Numbered from the stretch's first letter, positions 1 through 8,262 are shown. The stretch is DNA of 13,986 bases from Ignavibacteriaceae bacterium (GCA_022865965.1 JALHTS010000166.1:1-13986), one strand, 5' to 3'. A program made the numbers and translations. Notes: generated by a model not told the origin, from the sequence alone.

Positions 1-98
1 ACATAGAGGCGGCAAAAAAACTTGGCTGGGGTGGAATTCAGTTTAAAGGATATGATGACCTGGTATTAAATTTCAAACAAAGAGGAGTTCTCAATTAA
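1..98 (+). CDS. C-terminal end of probable HAD-superfamily hydrolase (partial)
   Basis: Frame 3 is open from the window edge to a TAA at 96-98 and encodes 31 residues, so only the C-terminus is visible. The fragment IEAAKKLGWGGIQFKGYDDL followed by a short tail ending RGVLN resembles the end of HAD subfamily IA phosphatases (YihX-like), in which a conserved 'N-x-x-AA-x-x-LG' segment with acidic metal ligands just upstream is followed by 'IHF-x-x-x-x-x-L' and a terminal 'LGVL'. The catalytic Asp motifs lie outside the window, so the family call rests on this short pattern alone. The stop codon is 2 bp before the next ATG and an AGAGGAG at 81-87 inside this gene serves as the next ribosome binding site, so the two genes are probably co-transcribed. 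Confidence 0.55.
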   Translation, partial: IEAAKKLGWGGIQFKGYDDLVLNFKQRGVLN

Positions 99-100
99 TT

Positions 101-373
101 ATGAGTGTTATTAACGATAAAAATGAAAACCGCTTCGTTCTTAATGTTGATGGGAACGAGGTCTATGTGCTCTATGCAGAAAATAAAACCACTTTGGAAT
201 TGTTTTCTACTTATACCCCGCCGGCTCATCGCGGAAAAGGTTTTGCCGAAAAAGTTGTTCGATCAGCATTTGATTATGCAATCAAAAATAATCTTTCAAT
301 CATTCCGACCTGCTGGTATGTTAAAAAATTTGTTGCTAATAATTCCGAATATCAAAATATTATAAAACAATAA
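101..373 (+). CDS. Small GNAT-like N-acetyltransferase domain protein (NATD1/YjdJ-type)
   Basis: This 90-residue protein matches the short Acetyltransf_CG type of GNAT fold (COG2388, the family of bacterial YjdJ and human NATD1). The acetyl-CoA pyrophosphate-binding motif R/Q-x-x-G-x-G/A appears as R44-G-K-G47-F-A49, preceded by the usual 'P-A-H' segment (residues 41-43). The family's typical C-terminal 'P-x-C-x-x-V' element is seen as P69-T-C71-W-Y-V74. The length of about 90 residues is normal for the family, which consists of the GNAT core only. The physiological substrate of these proteins is not established. The ATG lies 13 nt after an AGAGGAG Shine-Dalgarno, a slightly long spacing, and 2 bp behind the stop of the preceding hydrolase, suggesting a short operon. 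There is a 71 bp gap to the peptidase downstream. Confidence 0.85.
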   Translation: MSVINDKNENRFVLNVDGNEVYVLYAENKTTLELFSTYTPPAHRGKGFAEKVVRSAFDYAIKNNLSIIPTCWYVKKFVANNSEYQNIIKQ

Positions 374-432
374 TTTCGAGAATTGAGTTTGTGTACGCCT
401 GTGTAATTCACGGCTTATTTTACTGATAATAA

Positions 433-440
433 AAGGAGAA
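433..440 (+). promoter_or_regulatory. Shine-Dalgarno that fixes a GTG start
   Basis: AAGGAGAA ends 4 nt before the GTG at 445. GGAG sits 6 nt upstream of the start, which is near-ideal spacing. It supports the GTG as initiator because the signal peptide begins directly there (M-K-T-L-I-P-I) and no in-frame ATG is found before the mature domain. Confidence 0.75.
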
Positions 441-444
441 AAAA

Positions 445-2550
445 GTGAAAACTCTAATTCCCATAACTGCTGTTTTAATCCTGCTTCCATTATTTATATC
501 TATCGCACAGATAAAATATCCTGAAACAAAAAAGGTTGATGTGATTGATGATTATCACGGAATGAAAATTGCCGATCCATACCGCTGGCTTGAGGATGAT
601 CATTCAGAAGAAACCAAAGCATGGGTAACAGAACAAAATAAAGTTACGTTTGGTTATCTGGAAAGTATTCCTTTCCGCGATGCATTGAAGAAAAGATATA
701 CGAAGCTCTTTAACTATCCTAAATATGGTGCGCCTTTCAGAGCTGGAGAAAAATACTATTTCTTCAAGAATGACGGACTGCAAAATCAAAGCGTTATGTA
801 TGTTAAAGATAAACTCGATGGTGAAGCAAAATTATTTTTAGATCCGAACAAGCTTTCTGAAGACGGAACAAAATCTCTTTCAAATCTTTCATTCTCAAAA
901 GATGGTAAATGGTTCGCATATGGAATTTCTTCTGGCGGATCGGATTGGGATGATTTCTTTGTAATGAATGCTTTGTCTGGCGAAAAGTTAAACGATCATT
1001 TAATGTGGATTAAATTTTCCGGAATGGCATGGAAAGGAGAGGGTTTTTATTACAGCCGCTATCCTCAACCAGAAGGATCGGAACTCTCAACAAAAAATCA
1101 ATTCAGTAAAGTTTATTATCATAAGGTTGGTGATGACCAATCTAACGATATTGTTGTTTATGAAGATCCCACAAAACCTGACCGCGGATTTTACGCCGGG
1201 ACAACGGAAGATGAAAGATTTCTTATAATTTCTTTTTCGGAAGGTACTAACAATAATGGCTGGTTGGTGAAAGATTTCTCTGATCCGAATTCGGATTTTA
1301 TCTCAATCGTCGATGATCTAAACAACAATTACAACGTGATAGATAATATCGGTGAAAAGCTTTTAGTGCTAACAGATTATAATGCCCCGAAGTACAGACT
1401 AATTTTAGTTGACCCGAAAAATCCTGCAAGAGAAAACTGGAAAGATGTAATACCCGAAAAAGAAAACGTTCTTCAGTCCATTCAGATAATCGGGGAGAAG
1501 TTAGTTGCAATTTATATGCAAGATGCCTGTCATCATGTTTACTTATTTGATTTAAATGGAAATCCCGAAAGTGAAATTGAACTTCCGTCATTAGGAACTG
1601 TTGGCTTCAGAGGGAAACGCGGTGACAATACTGCTTTCTATACCTTTACTTCATTCACTTACCCGGGAACAATTTATAAGTTCGATGTGACAACAAAAAA
1701 ATCCGAATTATACCAGCAAATTGAATTAGATTTTGATTTTGCCAATTATGAAACGAAGCAGATATTCTATCAAAGTAAAGACGGCACAAAAGTTCCGATG
1801 TTCATTGTTCACAAAAAAGGATTGGAGTTAAACGGGAACAATCCAACTTTTCTTTATGCTTATGGCGGATTTAATGCAAGTATGCTTCCTTATTTCAGTA
1901 CTTCAAGATTGATGTGGCTTGAGAACGGTGGTGTGTTTGCAATACCCAATATTCGCGGCGGCGGTGAGTACGGTGAGGAATGGCACAAGGCAGGTATGCT
2001 TGATAAAAAACAAACTGTTTTTGATGATTTTATTGCAGCAGCAGAATACTTAATTAAGGAAGGCTATACTTCTTCCGAAAAACTTGCTTGTTCAGGTGCC
2101 TCGAACGGTGGACTATTAATTGGTACTGTGATAAATCAGAGACCGGAATTATTTAAGGTCGCTCTTCCCGCAGTGGGGGTTATGGATATGCTTCGCTATC
2201 ACAAATTTACAATCGGATATTATTGGGCTGTTGAATACGGTTCAAGCGATTATGCTGATCAGTTTAAATACCTATATGAATACTCTCCTCTTCATAACAT
2301 TAAAGAAGGATTAAACTATCCTGCTACTTTAGTTACAACTGCCGATCACGATGACAGAGTGGTCCCGGCACATTCTTTCAAGTATATAGCAACGCTTCAG
2401 GAAAAGTATAATGGTAAAAATCCTGTTCTGATAAGAATTGAAACAAAAGCAGGACACGGCGCGGGTAAACCAACCACTAAAATAATTGAAGAAGTCGCAG
2501 ATGTGTGGTCATTTGTATTTTATAATTTGGGAGTTACTCCGAAGTATTAA
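445..2550 (+). CDS. Secreted prolyl oligopeptidase, family S9A
   Basis: The 701-residue protein is a serine peptidase of the prolyl oligopeptidase family, which cleaves short peptides on the C-terminal side of proline. Residues 1-21 form a signal peptide (K2, hydrophobic core, SIA then Q22), so a periplasmic or exported location is inferred; well-studied animal homologues are cytosolic. The N-terminal signature PYRWLED is at 45-51, followed by a beta-propeller region to about residue 425 and then the alpha/beta-hydrolase domain. Active-site elements are all present: the oxyanion Tyr is Y473 in YGGFN, the nucleophile is S553 in GASNGG, the Asp is D636 and the substrate-binding Arg is R638 in ADHDDRVVP, and the His is H671 in KAGHGAGKP. 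W594 aligns with the proline-stacking Trp of the pig enzyme. Length matches the family (about 700). It uses a GTG start with a strong Shine-Dalgarno and ends in a strong terminator. It may belong to the operon beginning upstream or have its own promoter in the 71 bp gap; I could not identify one. Confidence 0.95.
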   Translation: MKTLIPITAVLILLPLFISIAQIKYPETKKVDVIDDYHGMKIADPYRWLEDDHSEETKAWVTEQNKVTFGYLESIPFRDALKKRYTKLFNYPKYGAPFRAGEKYYFFKNDGLQNQSVMYVKDKLDGEAKLFLDPNKLSEDGTKSLSNLSFSKDGKWFAYGISSGGSDWDDFFVMNALSGEKLNDHLMWIKFSGMAWKGEGFYYSRYPQPEGSELSTKNQFSKVYYHKVGDDQSNDIVVYEDPTKPDRGFYAGTTEDERFLIISFSEGTNNNGWLVKDFSDPNSDFISIVDDLNNNYNVIDNIGEKLLVLTDYNAPKYRLILVDPKNPARENWKDVIPEKENVLQSIQIIGEKLVAIYMQDACHHVYLFDLNGNPESEIELPSLGTVGFRGKRGDNTAFYTFTSFTYPGTIYKFDVTTKKSELYQQIELDFDFANYETKQIFYQSKDGTKVPMFIVHKKGLELNGNNPTFLYAYGGFNASMLPYFSTSRLMWLENGGVFAIPNIRGGGEYGEEWHKAGMLDKKQTVFDDFIAAAEYLIKEGYTSSEKLACSGASNGGLLIGTVINQRPELFKVALPAVGVMDMLRYHKFTIGYYWAVEYGSSDYADQFKYLYEYSPLHNIKEGLNYPATLVTTADHDDRVVPAHSFKYIATLQEKYNGKNPVLIRIETKAGHGAGKPTTKIIEEVADVWSFVFYNLGVTPKY

Positions 2551-2561
2551 GCATGAGGTTT

Positions 2562-2594
2562 GTGGAGTCCACCTTTAAGGTGGCCTCCACTTTT
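2562..2594 (+). terminator. Rho-independent terminator after the peptidase
   Basis: Two 12-nt arms (GTGGAGTCCACC at 2562-2573 and GGTGGCCTCCAC at 2579-2590) pair with a single T:C mismatch around a TTTAA loop and are followed by TTTT at 2591-2594. It starts 11 nt after the stop codon at 2548-2550. The permease operon ends on the other strand at 2598, so the hairpin also lies just past that stop. Read on the minus strand, however, it is followed by AAACC, not a T-run, so it looks like a proper terminator only for the plus strand. Confidence 0.8.
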
Positions 2595-2597
2595 GTG

Positions 2598-5500
2598 TCA
2601 AATCTTTTCTTTAACTACCGATTTTTCTTTTGATGTAATGTAATAGAAAGCAGGAATTACTATAAGAGTAAGAATCGTTGAGATTGCCAACCCACCAATT
2701 GCAACAACACCAAGCGGAACTCTCATTTCTGCACCGGCATCACCAATTCCAAGCGCCAAAGGAAGCATACCAAGAATTATCGCAGTTGTTGACATAATAA
2801 TTGGTTTTAATTTTGTCGGACAAGCTTCGATCAAAGCTTCCTTGGGAGTTTTGCCTTCTTCTCTTCTCAACTGATTTGTGTAATCTAGAATAAGAATGGC
2901 ATTATTAACAACAATACCGATAAGCATAATTATTGCCATCAATGAGGTAATGCCAAAAGCTATGTTGGTAATATAAAGAGACGCAATCACTCCGATCAAA
3001 GCGAGCATAACAGTCAGCATTATTAAAACCGGCTGCCAGAAGCTTTCAAGAATTGCGGCAAGAAGCATATAGGTTAAAAGAAACGCAAGGAAAAAAGCGA
3101 AAAACATATCCGAAATCATTTCGTTCATCATCTTTACATTTCCGCCCCATTTAAATTGGTATCCGGAAGGAAGATCAATTTCAGCTAATCGTTTATCAAT
3201 TTCACCGGTTACATTCCCAAGCGGAACACCCGCAGCAGGAGAACCCGTAAACATTATGGATGTAAATTTATCTCTATGAAGAATTTTTGTATATCCGGTG
3301 GTAAATTTAATATCGGCAAGCTGTGACAGACGGAAAGATCCGCGCTGAGTGGCAATAGTAATATTACCAATCTTATCAGGCGCATTTACAGATTCATCAT
3401 TAAGTGTAACGGTTATGTCATATTCATTACCAAGTTCCCGGTACTTTGAGGACTGCAAGCCTTCAACCGATGAGCGGAGAGTAAAAGCAAGATCGGCAAC
3501 CGTAATTCCTGCATCAACAAGTTTTTCCCTTCTGGGTACAACTGTAATTTCCGGTTTACCTGCACGGGAACTTTGATCCAGGTTTATTAATCCGGGAACA
3601 TCTTTTATCTTTTCCATTACCCGATTTTTAATTGCATCCATTTGTTCCAAATCCTGTCCCAACAGGAAGAACTGGACCGGAGCTCCACCGCCGCCCATAG
3701 TTGAGCCCAAATCAACTTTAATTTTTGCATTTGGAACGGCAGCCAGGTCACGAACAAAAACTGAGATAATTTCTTCAATCCTTCTACTTCTTTCCTTCAC
3801 ATCCACAAGCTGAATATCCATATATGCCATATTGGCGCCAACATCTACATTGCTTTTCTTTCCAAGAGTTGTAAGCATACGCATTACTTCAGGATGTTTT
3901 TTAACTCTGTTTTCTATCTCTTCCATCAGCTTTTCAGTTTCGGCAAGATTATATCCTTCCGGCATCTCAGCTTCAATTTTTATTCTGCCGTTATCCATAG
4001 TCGGCATAAACTCAAATCCTAGTTTTGGACCAAGGGCTATCATAGTTATAACAAAAAGAACAAACGCTGCAATTACTATAATAAAACTCCTGAGTTTTGT
4101 ACTGAGAACTTTCGACAAGAGATTCTTATAATAATCAATATTCTTCTTCTCAAACCGGTACATAAATTTACTGAACCAGGTAGGCTTTATTGATTCAGGT
4201 AATATCAAAGAAGCAAGCATCGGTGTTAATGTGAAAGACATTATAAGAGAAAATATTGTGGCAAATACCGCAGCCAAGGCTAACTCTTTTAACCACTGAC
4301 CAACTAATGATGACATATTTGCAATCGGAAGAAACACCACAATATTGGTTAGTGTAGAGGCTAAGACTGCAACCATAACTTCTGACGTTCCGATAAATGA
4401 CGCTTCTTTTGTTGACTTGCCAAGTCCCTTGTATCTGAAAATATTTTCAATCACAACAATTGAATTTGCTACCAATACACCCACCGAAACAGAAAGACCC
4501 ATTAAGGTCATCATGTTCAAAGACAGACCAGCCATTTGAATTAATAAAAATGTAGATATAATTGAGACTGGCATCGATAGAGCAACAATTATGGTTGACC
4601 GGAAATCATGCAAAAAGATAAATAACACAATTGCAGTTAGAATTACTCCCAGAATAATATTGCTCATTGTATCATTAACGGCGCTCTGGACATACTCTGA
4701 AGCATCTTTAACAACTTCTAAATCACAGCCTTCCGGCAATGATTGGGAAATTTCCGGAAGCGACTCGTGAATAGCCCTTGCCACATCAACAACATTACCG
4801 TCGGCGCTTTTAATTATTCCTAAACGAACAACGTTTGTATTTCTAAAACCTTGTTTTACGTTATTATAAATAGTCCTCTGTCGAATATCTTTTCCTGAAT
4901 CTATAACATCGGCAACCTGCCTCAACTTTTTCGGACCAAATGCGGTTGGTATTTCAATTTCTTTTATCATTTCCGGACTTGAGAATTCACCATCAAGACG
5001 AACTGTATATTCCTGATCCTTTATTTGAAAATATCCACCCGGAATGTCCATATTATGTGCAGCAAGAATTTGCGTTAGCTGAGGCAAGGAAATTGTGTTT
5101 TCAAAAACAGTTTTATTATCCAGCACAATTCTGATTTCTCTTTCCTGACCACCTGCAATTTCAACATTTGCTACACCTTCGATCTGAGAAAATCTATCCT
5201 TCAAAGTTTTATCTGCTATTTCATAAAGTTGACGCGGATCAAGATTTCCGCTAAGCACAACATCAAGAACCGAGAAAGCTTTGAAATCAACTTTTTGTAC
5301 TATCGGTTTTTGAGCATCTTCAGGAAGATCATTAAGGGTCGCATCCACTTTGTCTTTTATCTCCTGATTTGCAACATCCACATCCTTTCCGATTTTAAAC
5401 TCAATAATTACAATCGAGGCTCCATCGAGAGAATAGGATTCAATTCTTTCTATACCTGTAACTGTAGATATTGCATCTTCAAGGCGTTTGCTGATTAATG

Positions 5501-5681
5501 TTTCAACTTCCTTCGGTCCGGCACCGGGATAGATTGTTTGGATAGTAACGAAAGGGATTTCGACATCCGGCTGGAGGTCTAAATTCAATCCGAAGAAAGC
5601 AATTGCACCAAAAATTACAAACACAAGCAGCCCCATGGTTGTCATCACGGGACGATTAATTGATATTTTAGCAAGAACCAT
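2598..5681 (-). CDS. RND-family efflux permease (HAE/AcrB-like), inner-membrane pump
   Basis: The 1027-residue protein is a resistance-nodulation-division permease, the substrate-transporting subunit of a tripartite efflux pump, with the family's usual length (1020-1050) and layout. It has a TM1 start (SINRPVMTTMGLLVFVIFG), a first periplasmic porter region beginning with LQPDVEIP and YPGAGPKEVE, TM2-6 around residues 335-475, a second periplasmic region, and TM8-12 from about residue 860. The GGGGAPV segment and the 'RREKLVDAGITVADL' stretch are typical porter-domain features. Unusually, the TM4 motif reads LVANSIVVIEN, with A405-N406 where AcrB has the proton-relay pair D407-D408. The TM10 motif reads VVNNAILIL, with N926 where AcrB has K940. 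The 'KLKPI' segment carries K957 where I align AcrB R971. The substrate is unknown. The start is supported by a TAAGGA ribosome binding site, overlapping the stop of the upstream fusion-protein gene, 7 nt before the ATG, suggesting translational coupling. It is the last gene of the operon. Confidence 0.95.
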   Translation of the reverse strand: MVLAKISINRPVMTTMGLLVFVIFGAIAFFGLNLDLQPDVEIPFVTIQTIYPGAGPKEVETLISKRLEDAISTVTGIERIESYSLDGASIVIIEFKIGKDVDVANQEIKDKVDATLNDLPEDAQKPIVQKVDFKAFSVLDVVLSGNLDPRQLYEIADKTLKDRFSQIEGVANVEIAGGQEREIRIVLDNKTVFENTISLPQLTQILAAHNMDIPGGYFQIKDQEYTVRLDGEFSSPEMIKEIEIPTAFGPKKLRQVADVIDSGKDIRQRTIYNNVKQGFRNTNVVRLGIIKSADGNVVDVARAIHESLPEISQSLPEGCDLEVVKDASEYVQSAVNDTMSNIILGVILTAIVLFIFLHDFRSTIIVALSMPVSIISTFLLIQMAGLSLNMMTLMGLSVSVGVLVANSIVVIENIFRYKGLGKSTKEASFIGTSEVMVAVLASTLTNIVVFLPIANMSSLVGQWLKELALAAVFATIFSLIMSFTLTPMLASLILPESIKPTWFSKFMYRFEKKNIDYYKNLLSKVLSTKLRSFIIVIAAFVLFVITMIALGPKLGFEFMPTMDNGRIKIEAEMPEGYNLAETEKLMEEIENRVKKHPEVMRMLTTLGKKSNVDVGANMAYMDIQLVDVKERSRRIEEIISVFVRDLAAVPNAKIKVDLGSTMGGGGAPVQFFLLGQDLEQMDAIKNRVMEKIKDVPGLINLDQSSRAGKPEITVVPRREKLVDAGITVADLAFTLRSSVEGLQSSKYRELGNEYDITVTLNDESVNAPDKIGNITIATQRGSFRLSQLADIKFTTGYTKILHRDKFTSIMFTGSPAAGVPLGNVTGEIDKRLAEIDLPSGYQFKWGGNVKMMNEMISDMFFAFFLAFLLTYMLLAAILESFWQPVLIMLTVMLALIGVIASLYITNIAFGITSLMAIIMLIGIVVNNAILILDYTNQLRREEGKTPKEALIEACPTKLKPIIMSTTAIILGMLPLALGIGDAGAEMRVPLGVVAIGGLAISTILTLIVIPAFYYITSKEKSVVKEKI

Positions 5682-5687
5682 TTTATT

Positions 5688-5694
5688 ATCCTTA
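5688..5694 (-). promoter_or_regulatory. Ribosome binding site overlapping the preceding stop codon
   Basis: On the minus strand the fusion-protein stop TAA reads straight into GGAT, giving TAAGGAT, with GGA placed 7 nt before the permease ATG at 5681. The overlap of stop codon and Shine-Dalgarno suggests coupled translation of the two pump subunits. Confidence 0.6.
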
Positions 5695-6735
5695 TTGAAT
5701 CACTTTTACTTTAACGCCGTCTGTTAACTGTGCGGTACCGCGTGTAATTAGTTTATCGCCAACATTCAACCCTTGCGAAATTTCATAATAAATTCCGCTG
5801 GAATTCCCATTAGATATATAGGATTTCTTTGCTGTTCCGTCTTTCTCAACAAATATATACTGACCGTTCTCATCATTCGTAACAAGATTTCTAGGAACTA
5901 TAATTGCCTTTGTGTTTTCGTAAACAAGTACTTTTATTTCAACAGTAACACCGCTTCTTAATTCGTTCTTTGAGTTATCGAATTCTACTTCGGCATAGAA
6001 TGCCTGGTTATAAGGATCGACAGCCATTGATACTTCAACTATTTTACCTCGGTAAACCTTTCCACCGAAGTTCATCGTGGCAGACATTCCTTTTTTAATT
6101 TGACGAATTTCTTTTTCCGTTATCAAAATCTTTGCTAACATTTTATTAAGCTGGGCAATTGTAAAAAGATGTGCATCTTTTTTTACATTATCGCCTTCTT
6201 TTACTTTTATGTCAACCACTGTTCCGTCGAAAGGAGCTTCAATAAAAACAAGTTTGTGCGTAGCTTCATAATTATTTTTATTTACAAGATACTGCGCTTC
6301 CACACCATCAAAGTTTGCCTGTGATGTTTCACCCGCCTCTAAAAGAGCCTTCATTCTTTCATAGGTTTTCTTGGAATTTTCATACGCTGTTTTTGATTGT
6401 TCATACATTGCGCCGGGATGATCTTGCGGAAATTCAACCACAATTTGGTCTTCTTTTACATAGTCACCAACCCTGAAATTAATTTTTTCAATCTTTCCGC
6501 CAAGCGAAGTGCCCTTGGTTGCTTCTTTAATTCCTGCAAGTTTTGAATAAAAGTTCTGGAACTTTTCAAACGGCTTGTACTCAACCGTTTCCACCTGCAC
6601 AGGAATTCCTTCTTCACCCTGAATCTGATCCATGCTTTTGGCAGATTCTTTATCATCACCGCAGCCGGCAAAAAAGAAAATTATTAATAGCGCGGGAATC
6701 AGCAGCGCTTGTATTACTTTTATTTTTAACATCAT
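5692..6735 (-). CDS. Periplasmic membrane-fusion lipoprotein of RND pump (HlyD/AcrA-type)
   Basis: This adaptor subunit links the RND permease to the outer-membrane channel. A hydrophobic leader ends in FFAGC, a lipobox whose Cys is residue 25 from the preferred start (28 from the longer one), so a lipid-anchored periplasmic protein is predicted. Then come the first biotinyl-lipoyl half (IEKINFRVGDYVKEDQIV), a short alpha-helical hairpin (YEQSKTAYENSKKTYERMKALLEAG), the second lipoyl half (FIEAPFDGTVVDIKVKEGD), a beta-barrel domain and a membrane-proximal domain ending in GLNVGDKLITRGTAQLTDG. At about 347 residues it is normal for the family. The open frame extends to an ATG at 6744, but AGGAG then lies only 1 nt before the start. 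The ATG at 6735 has a 10-nt spacing and is preferred; 6732 (13 nt) is also possible. It sits between the outer-membrane factor (32 bp gap from this start, 23 bp from the longer one) and the permease (10 bp gap). Confidence 0.92.
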   Translation of the reverse strand: MMLKIKVIQALLIPALLIIFFFAGCGDDKESAKSMDQIQGEEGIPVQVETVEYKPFEKFQNFYSKLAGIKEATKGTSLGGKIEKINFRVGDYVKEDQIVVEFPQDHPGAMYEQSKTAYENSKKTYERMKALLEAGETSQANFDGVEAQYLVNKNNYEATHKLVFIEAPFDGTVVDIKVKEGDNVKKDAHLFTIAQLNKMLAKILITEKEIRQIKKGMSATMNFGGKVYRGKIVEVSMAVDPYNQAFYAEVEFDNSKNELRSGVTVEIKVLVYENTKAIIVPRNLVTNDENGQYIFVEKDGTAKKSYISNGNSSGIYYEISQGLNVGDKLITRGTAQLTDGVKVKVIQ

Positions 6736-6745
6736 TTTATTCATA

Positions 6746-6750
6746 CTCCT
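6746..6750 (-). promoter_or_regulatory. Shine-Dalgarno deciding the fusion-protein start
   Basis: AGGAG on the minus strand is 1 nt from the first ATG (6744), 10 nt from the ATG at 6735 and 13 nt from the one at 6732. A 1-nt spacing is not usable by known ribosome geometry, so initiation at 6735 is favoured. All choices leave the lipobox intact. Confidence 0.6.
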
Positions 6751-6767
6751 GATGAATGAATTTAATT

Positions 6768-8189
6768 TTAATTCTTTGGTATATATGGGTTGATATAATC
6801 CGGATCTATCTTGCCCATTATTTGTTCGAGTTCGTATTTTGTTATTATATAACTGTGTATCGATTGAATCCTGTTTGTTCTTGCCTGCTTCAGAGCAACA
6901 TCTGCGTTTTGAACTTCAAGCTGATTGCCGGTTCCTTCCTTGTATCGTATTGTTGCAATCTCATAAGCCCTTGCAGCAAGATTTACATTTCTTTCCTGTG
7001 CTTCAACAAGACTTTGAACCCGTTTCAGTTCCAGCAGTTTTGCTTTAGCCTGATTTGTAATATAGTCTCTTAACTGTTCTAACTGTTGTTCGGTTTGCTT
7101 GTAAGTAATGGTTGCTTGCTGAACACGGTTTTTAGTTCTTTGACCTTTCCAGAGGTTCATTGAAAAACTTATGCCTACTGTAGTAGAATTGTAATTTTGA
7201 AAATCCCACTTATCGGCAGAACCCGCATAAGTATAAGAACCGAAAGCTGCTAAAGTCGGCCAATATTCGGAAACATCGAGGTCAATAAAAGCTTCATCAA
7301 CATCCATCTTTAATTTTAAACTTTGAAGTCCGTGGTTATTCCTTAAAGCAAAATCAATAATGTCTGTTTCGTCCGGTAATTCCTCGGCCACATAAACAAA
7401 CTCACCCTTTACATCTATGTCTAACGACCGCTCAACACCTAAAACCATTTTGAAATCATTTATAGTTGTAGCAAGCATATTTTCCATTTGAAGTAAAGTA
7501 GGACGAATATTTTCAACCTGTACTTCTGCTTGCATTCTGTCGAAATCAGAAACCAAACCTTGTTCAAATAGTGCCTTTACATTCCTTAAATTTTCCTGTG
7601 CATTTTCAAAGCTTGCTTTTGTGATGTAAAGCATTTCTTTCATAAGCAGTGAGCCATAAAATGCTCTTTCAACATTAAGCTTTGTTTTACCGATGGTGTT
7701 ACGTAATTCCGCAACAGACAAATCATAATAAATTTGCGAAGCACCTATTCCGCGAAAAACCGTAGAGCTGAAAAGAATTTGTGATAGTGTTAGCGAAGCT
7801 TCGTAGTTATTTGTTTGCGCAAAAGACTGAAGTTGTGTTTGCATCGGTATGAATTTACTCTCGTCTCGTGGTATTACCCCCTCTTCAAACAAAATATTAT
7901 AAGTGGCATTTGTAAGCAAAGCCTCAAAATCCGGAAACGGCATTTTAGGTTTTTTTAGAAAATGTGCAAAACTTGCAGATAGATCAAGACTTGGCAGAGC
8001 GTATCCAAAAGCCTCTCTTACTGCTGCACGAGATTTTTCTGTGTTCATTAAAGAAACCTTAATGTCGGTATTATTCTCAAGTGCTAAATGAATTGCATCT
8101 TCAAGAGTAAGAATTCGTGATTGTGCATTCATTTGTCCGTAAGAAAGAAAAACAGCTAAAACAATGAATAATAAAAAAAACTTTTTCAT
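6768..8189 (-). CDS. Outer-membrane efflux protein, TolC/OEP family
   Basis: The 473-residue protein is the outer-membrane channel subunit of the tripartite pump. A signal peptide covers residues 1-22 (MKKFFLLFIVLAVFLSYGQ then MNA, cleavage before QSR). The mature N-terminus LTLEDAIHLALENNTDIKVS is the classic start of an OEP repeat. Two OEP repeats follow, each with long coiled helices (residues about 160-245 and 355-460) and beta-strand segments such as LDLSASFAHF and VGISFSMNLWKG that would form the barrel. The recurrent 'YEIATIRYKEGTGNQLEVQNADVALKQA' type segment near the C-terminus is characteristic; the equivalent in the first repeat is 'LRNVKALFEQGLVSDFDRMQAEVQ'. It is the first gene of the minus-strand pump operon. 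Its Shine-Dalgarno is weak (a GTGAG about 9 nt upstream). Control is presumably through the divergent promoter region and MarR regulator next door. Confidence 0.94.
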   Translation of the reverse strand: MKKFFLLFIVLAVFLSYGQMNAQSRILTLEDAIHLALENNTDIKVSLMNTEKSRAAVREAFGYALPSLDLSASFAHFLKKPKMPFPDFEALLTNATYNILFEEGVIPRDESKFIPMQTQLQSFAQTNNYEASLTLSQILFSSTVFRGIGASQIYYDLSVAELRNTIGKTKLNVERAFYGSLLMKEMLYITKASFENAQENLRNVKALFEQGLVSDFDRMQAEVQVENIRPTLLQMENMLATTINDFKMVLGVERSLDIDVKGEFVYVAEELPDETDIIDFALRNNHGLQSLKLKMDVDEAFIDLDVSEYWPTLAAFGSYTYAGSADKWDFQNYNSTTVGISFSMNLWKGQRTKNRVQQATITYKQTEQQLEQLRDYITNQAKAKLLELKRVQSLVEAQERNVNLAARAYEIATIRYKEGTGNQLEVQNADVALKQARTNRIQSIHSYIITKYELEQIMGKIDPDYINPYIPKN

Positions 8190-8233
8190 TGATAACTCAC
8201 AGTTGATTGAAATTTTAAACGTAGTAATGAGTG

Positions 8234-8259
8234 ATTATAAAGAATATCTTCTTTACAAT
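8234..8259. promoter_or_regulatory. 26-bp palindrome, candidate MarR-family operator
   Basis: Bases 8234-8259 form an inverted repeat in which 11 of 13 symmetric positions are complementary. The core TAAAGAATATCTTCTTTA (8238-8255) pairs AAAGAA with TTCTTT around TATC. It covers the candidate -10 box and spacer of the efflux promoter, the classical position for a repressor site, and has the size and A+T-rich dyad form typical of MarR-family operators. Binding is inferred from position and symmetry only; palindromes are not rare in such A+T-rich DNA. Confidence 0.4.
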
Positions 8260-8262
8260 TAA
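8234..8262 (-). promoter_or_regulatory. Candidate promoter of the efflux operon
   Basis: On the minus strand a perfect TATAAT (8239-8234) lies 17 nt after TTAATT (8262-8257). The -10 matches the sigma-70 consensus fully; the -35 matches only three of six positions. Transcription would begin near 8227, giving a leader of about 38 nt before the outer-membrane factor ATG at 8189. In Bacteroidota-type organisms promoter boxes differ from this consensus, so the call depends on the host's sigma factor. Confidence 0.4.

Noticed and set aside
105..365. 86-codon frame overlapping the GNAT gene
   Set aside because: It is a +1 shadow of the GNAT-like gene, whose protein has the acetyl-CoA motif and a proper ribosome binding site.
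2562..2594. Bidirectional terminator for both convergent genes
   Set aside because: The hairpin is symmetric but only the plus strand has a T-run after it; the minus strand continues with AAACC.
6736..6744. ATG at 6744 as the fusion-protein start
   Set aside because: AGGAG is just 1 nt upstream of it; the ATG at 6735 has a workable 10-nt spacing and keeps the lipoprotein signal.
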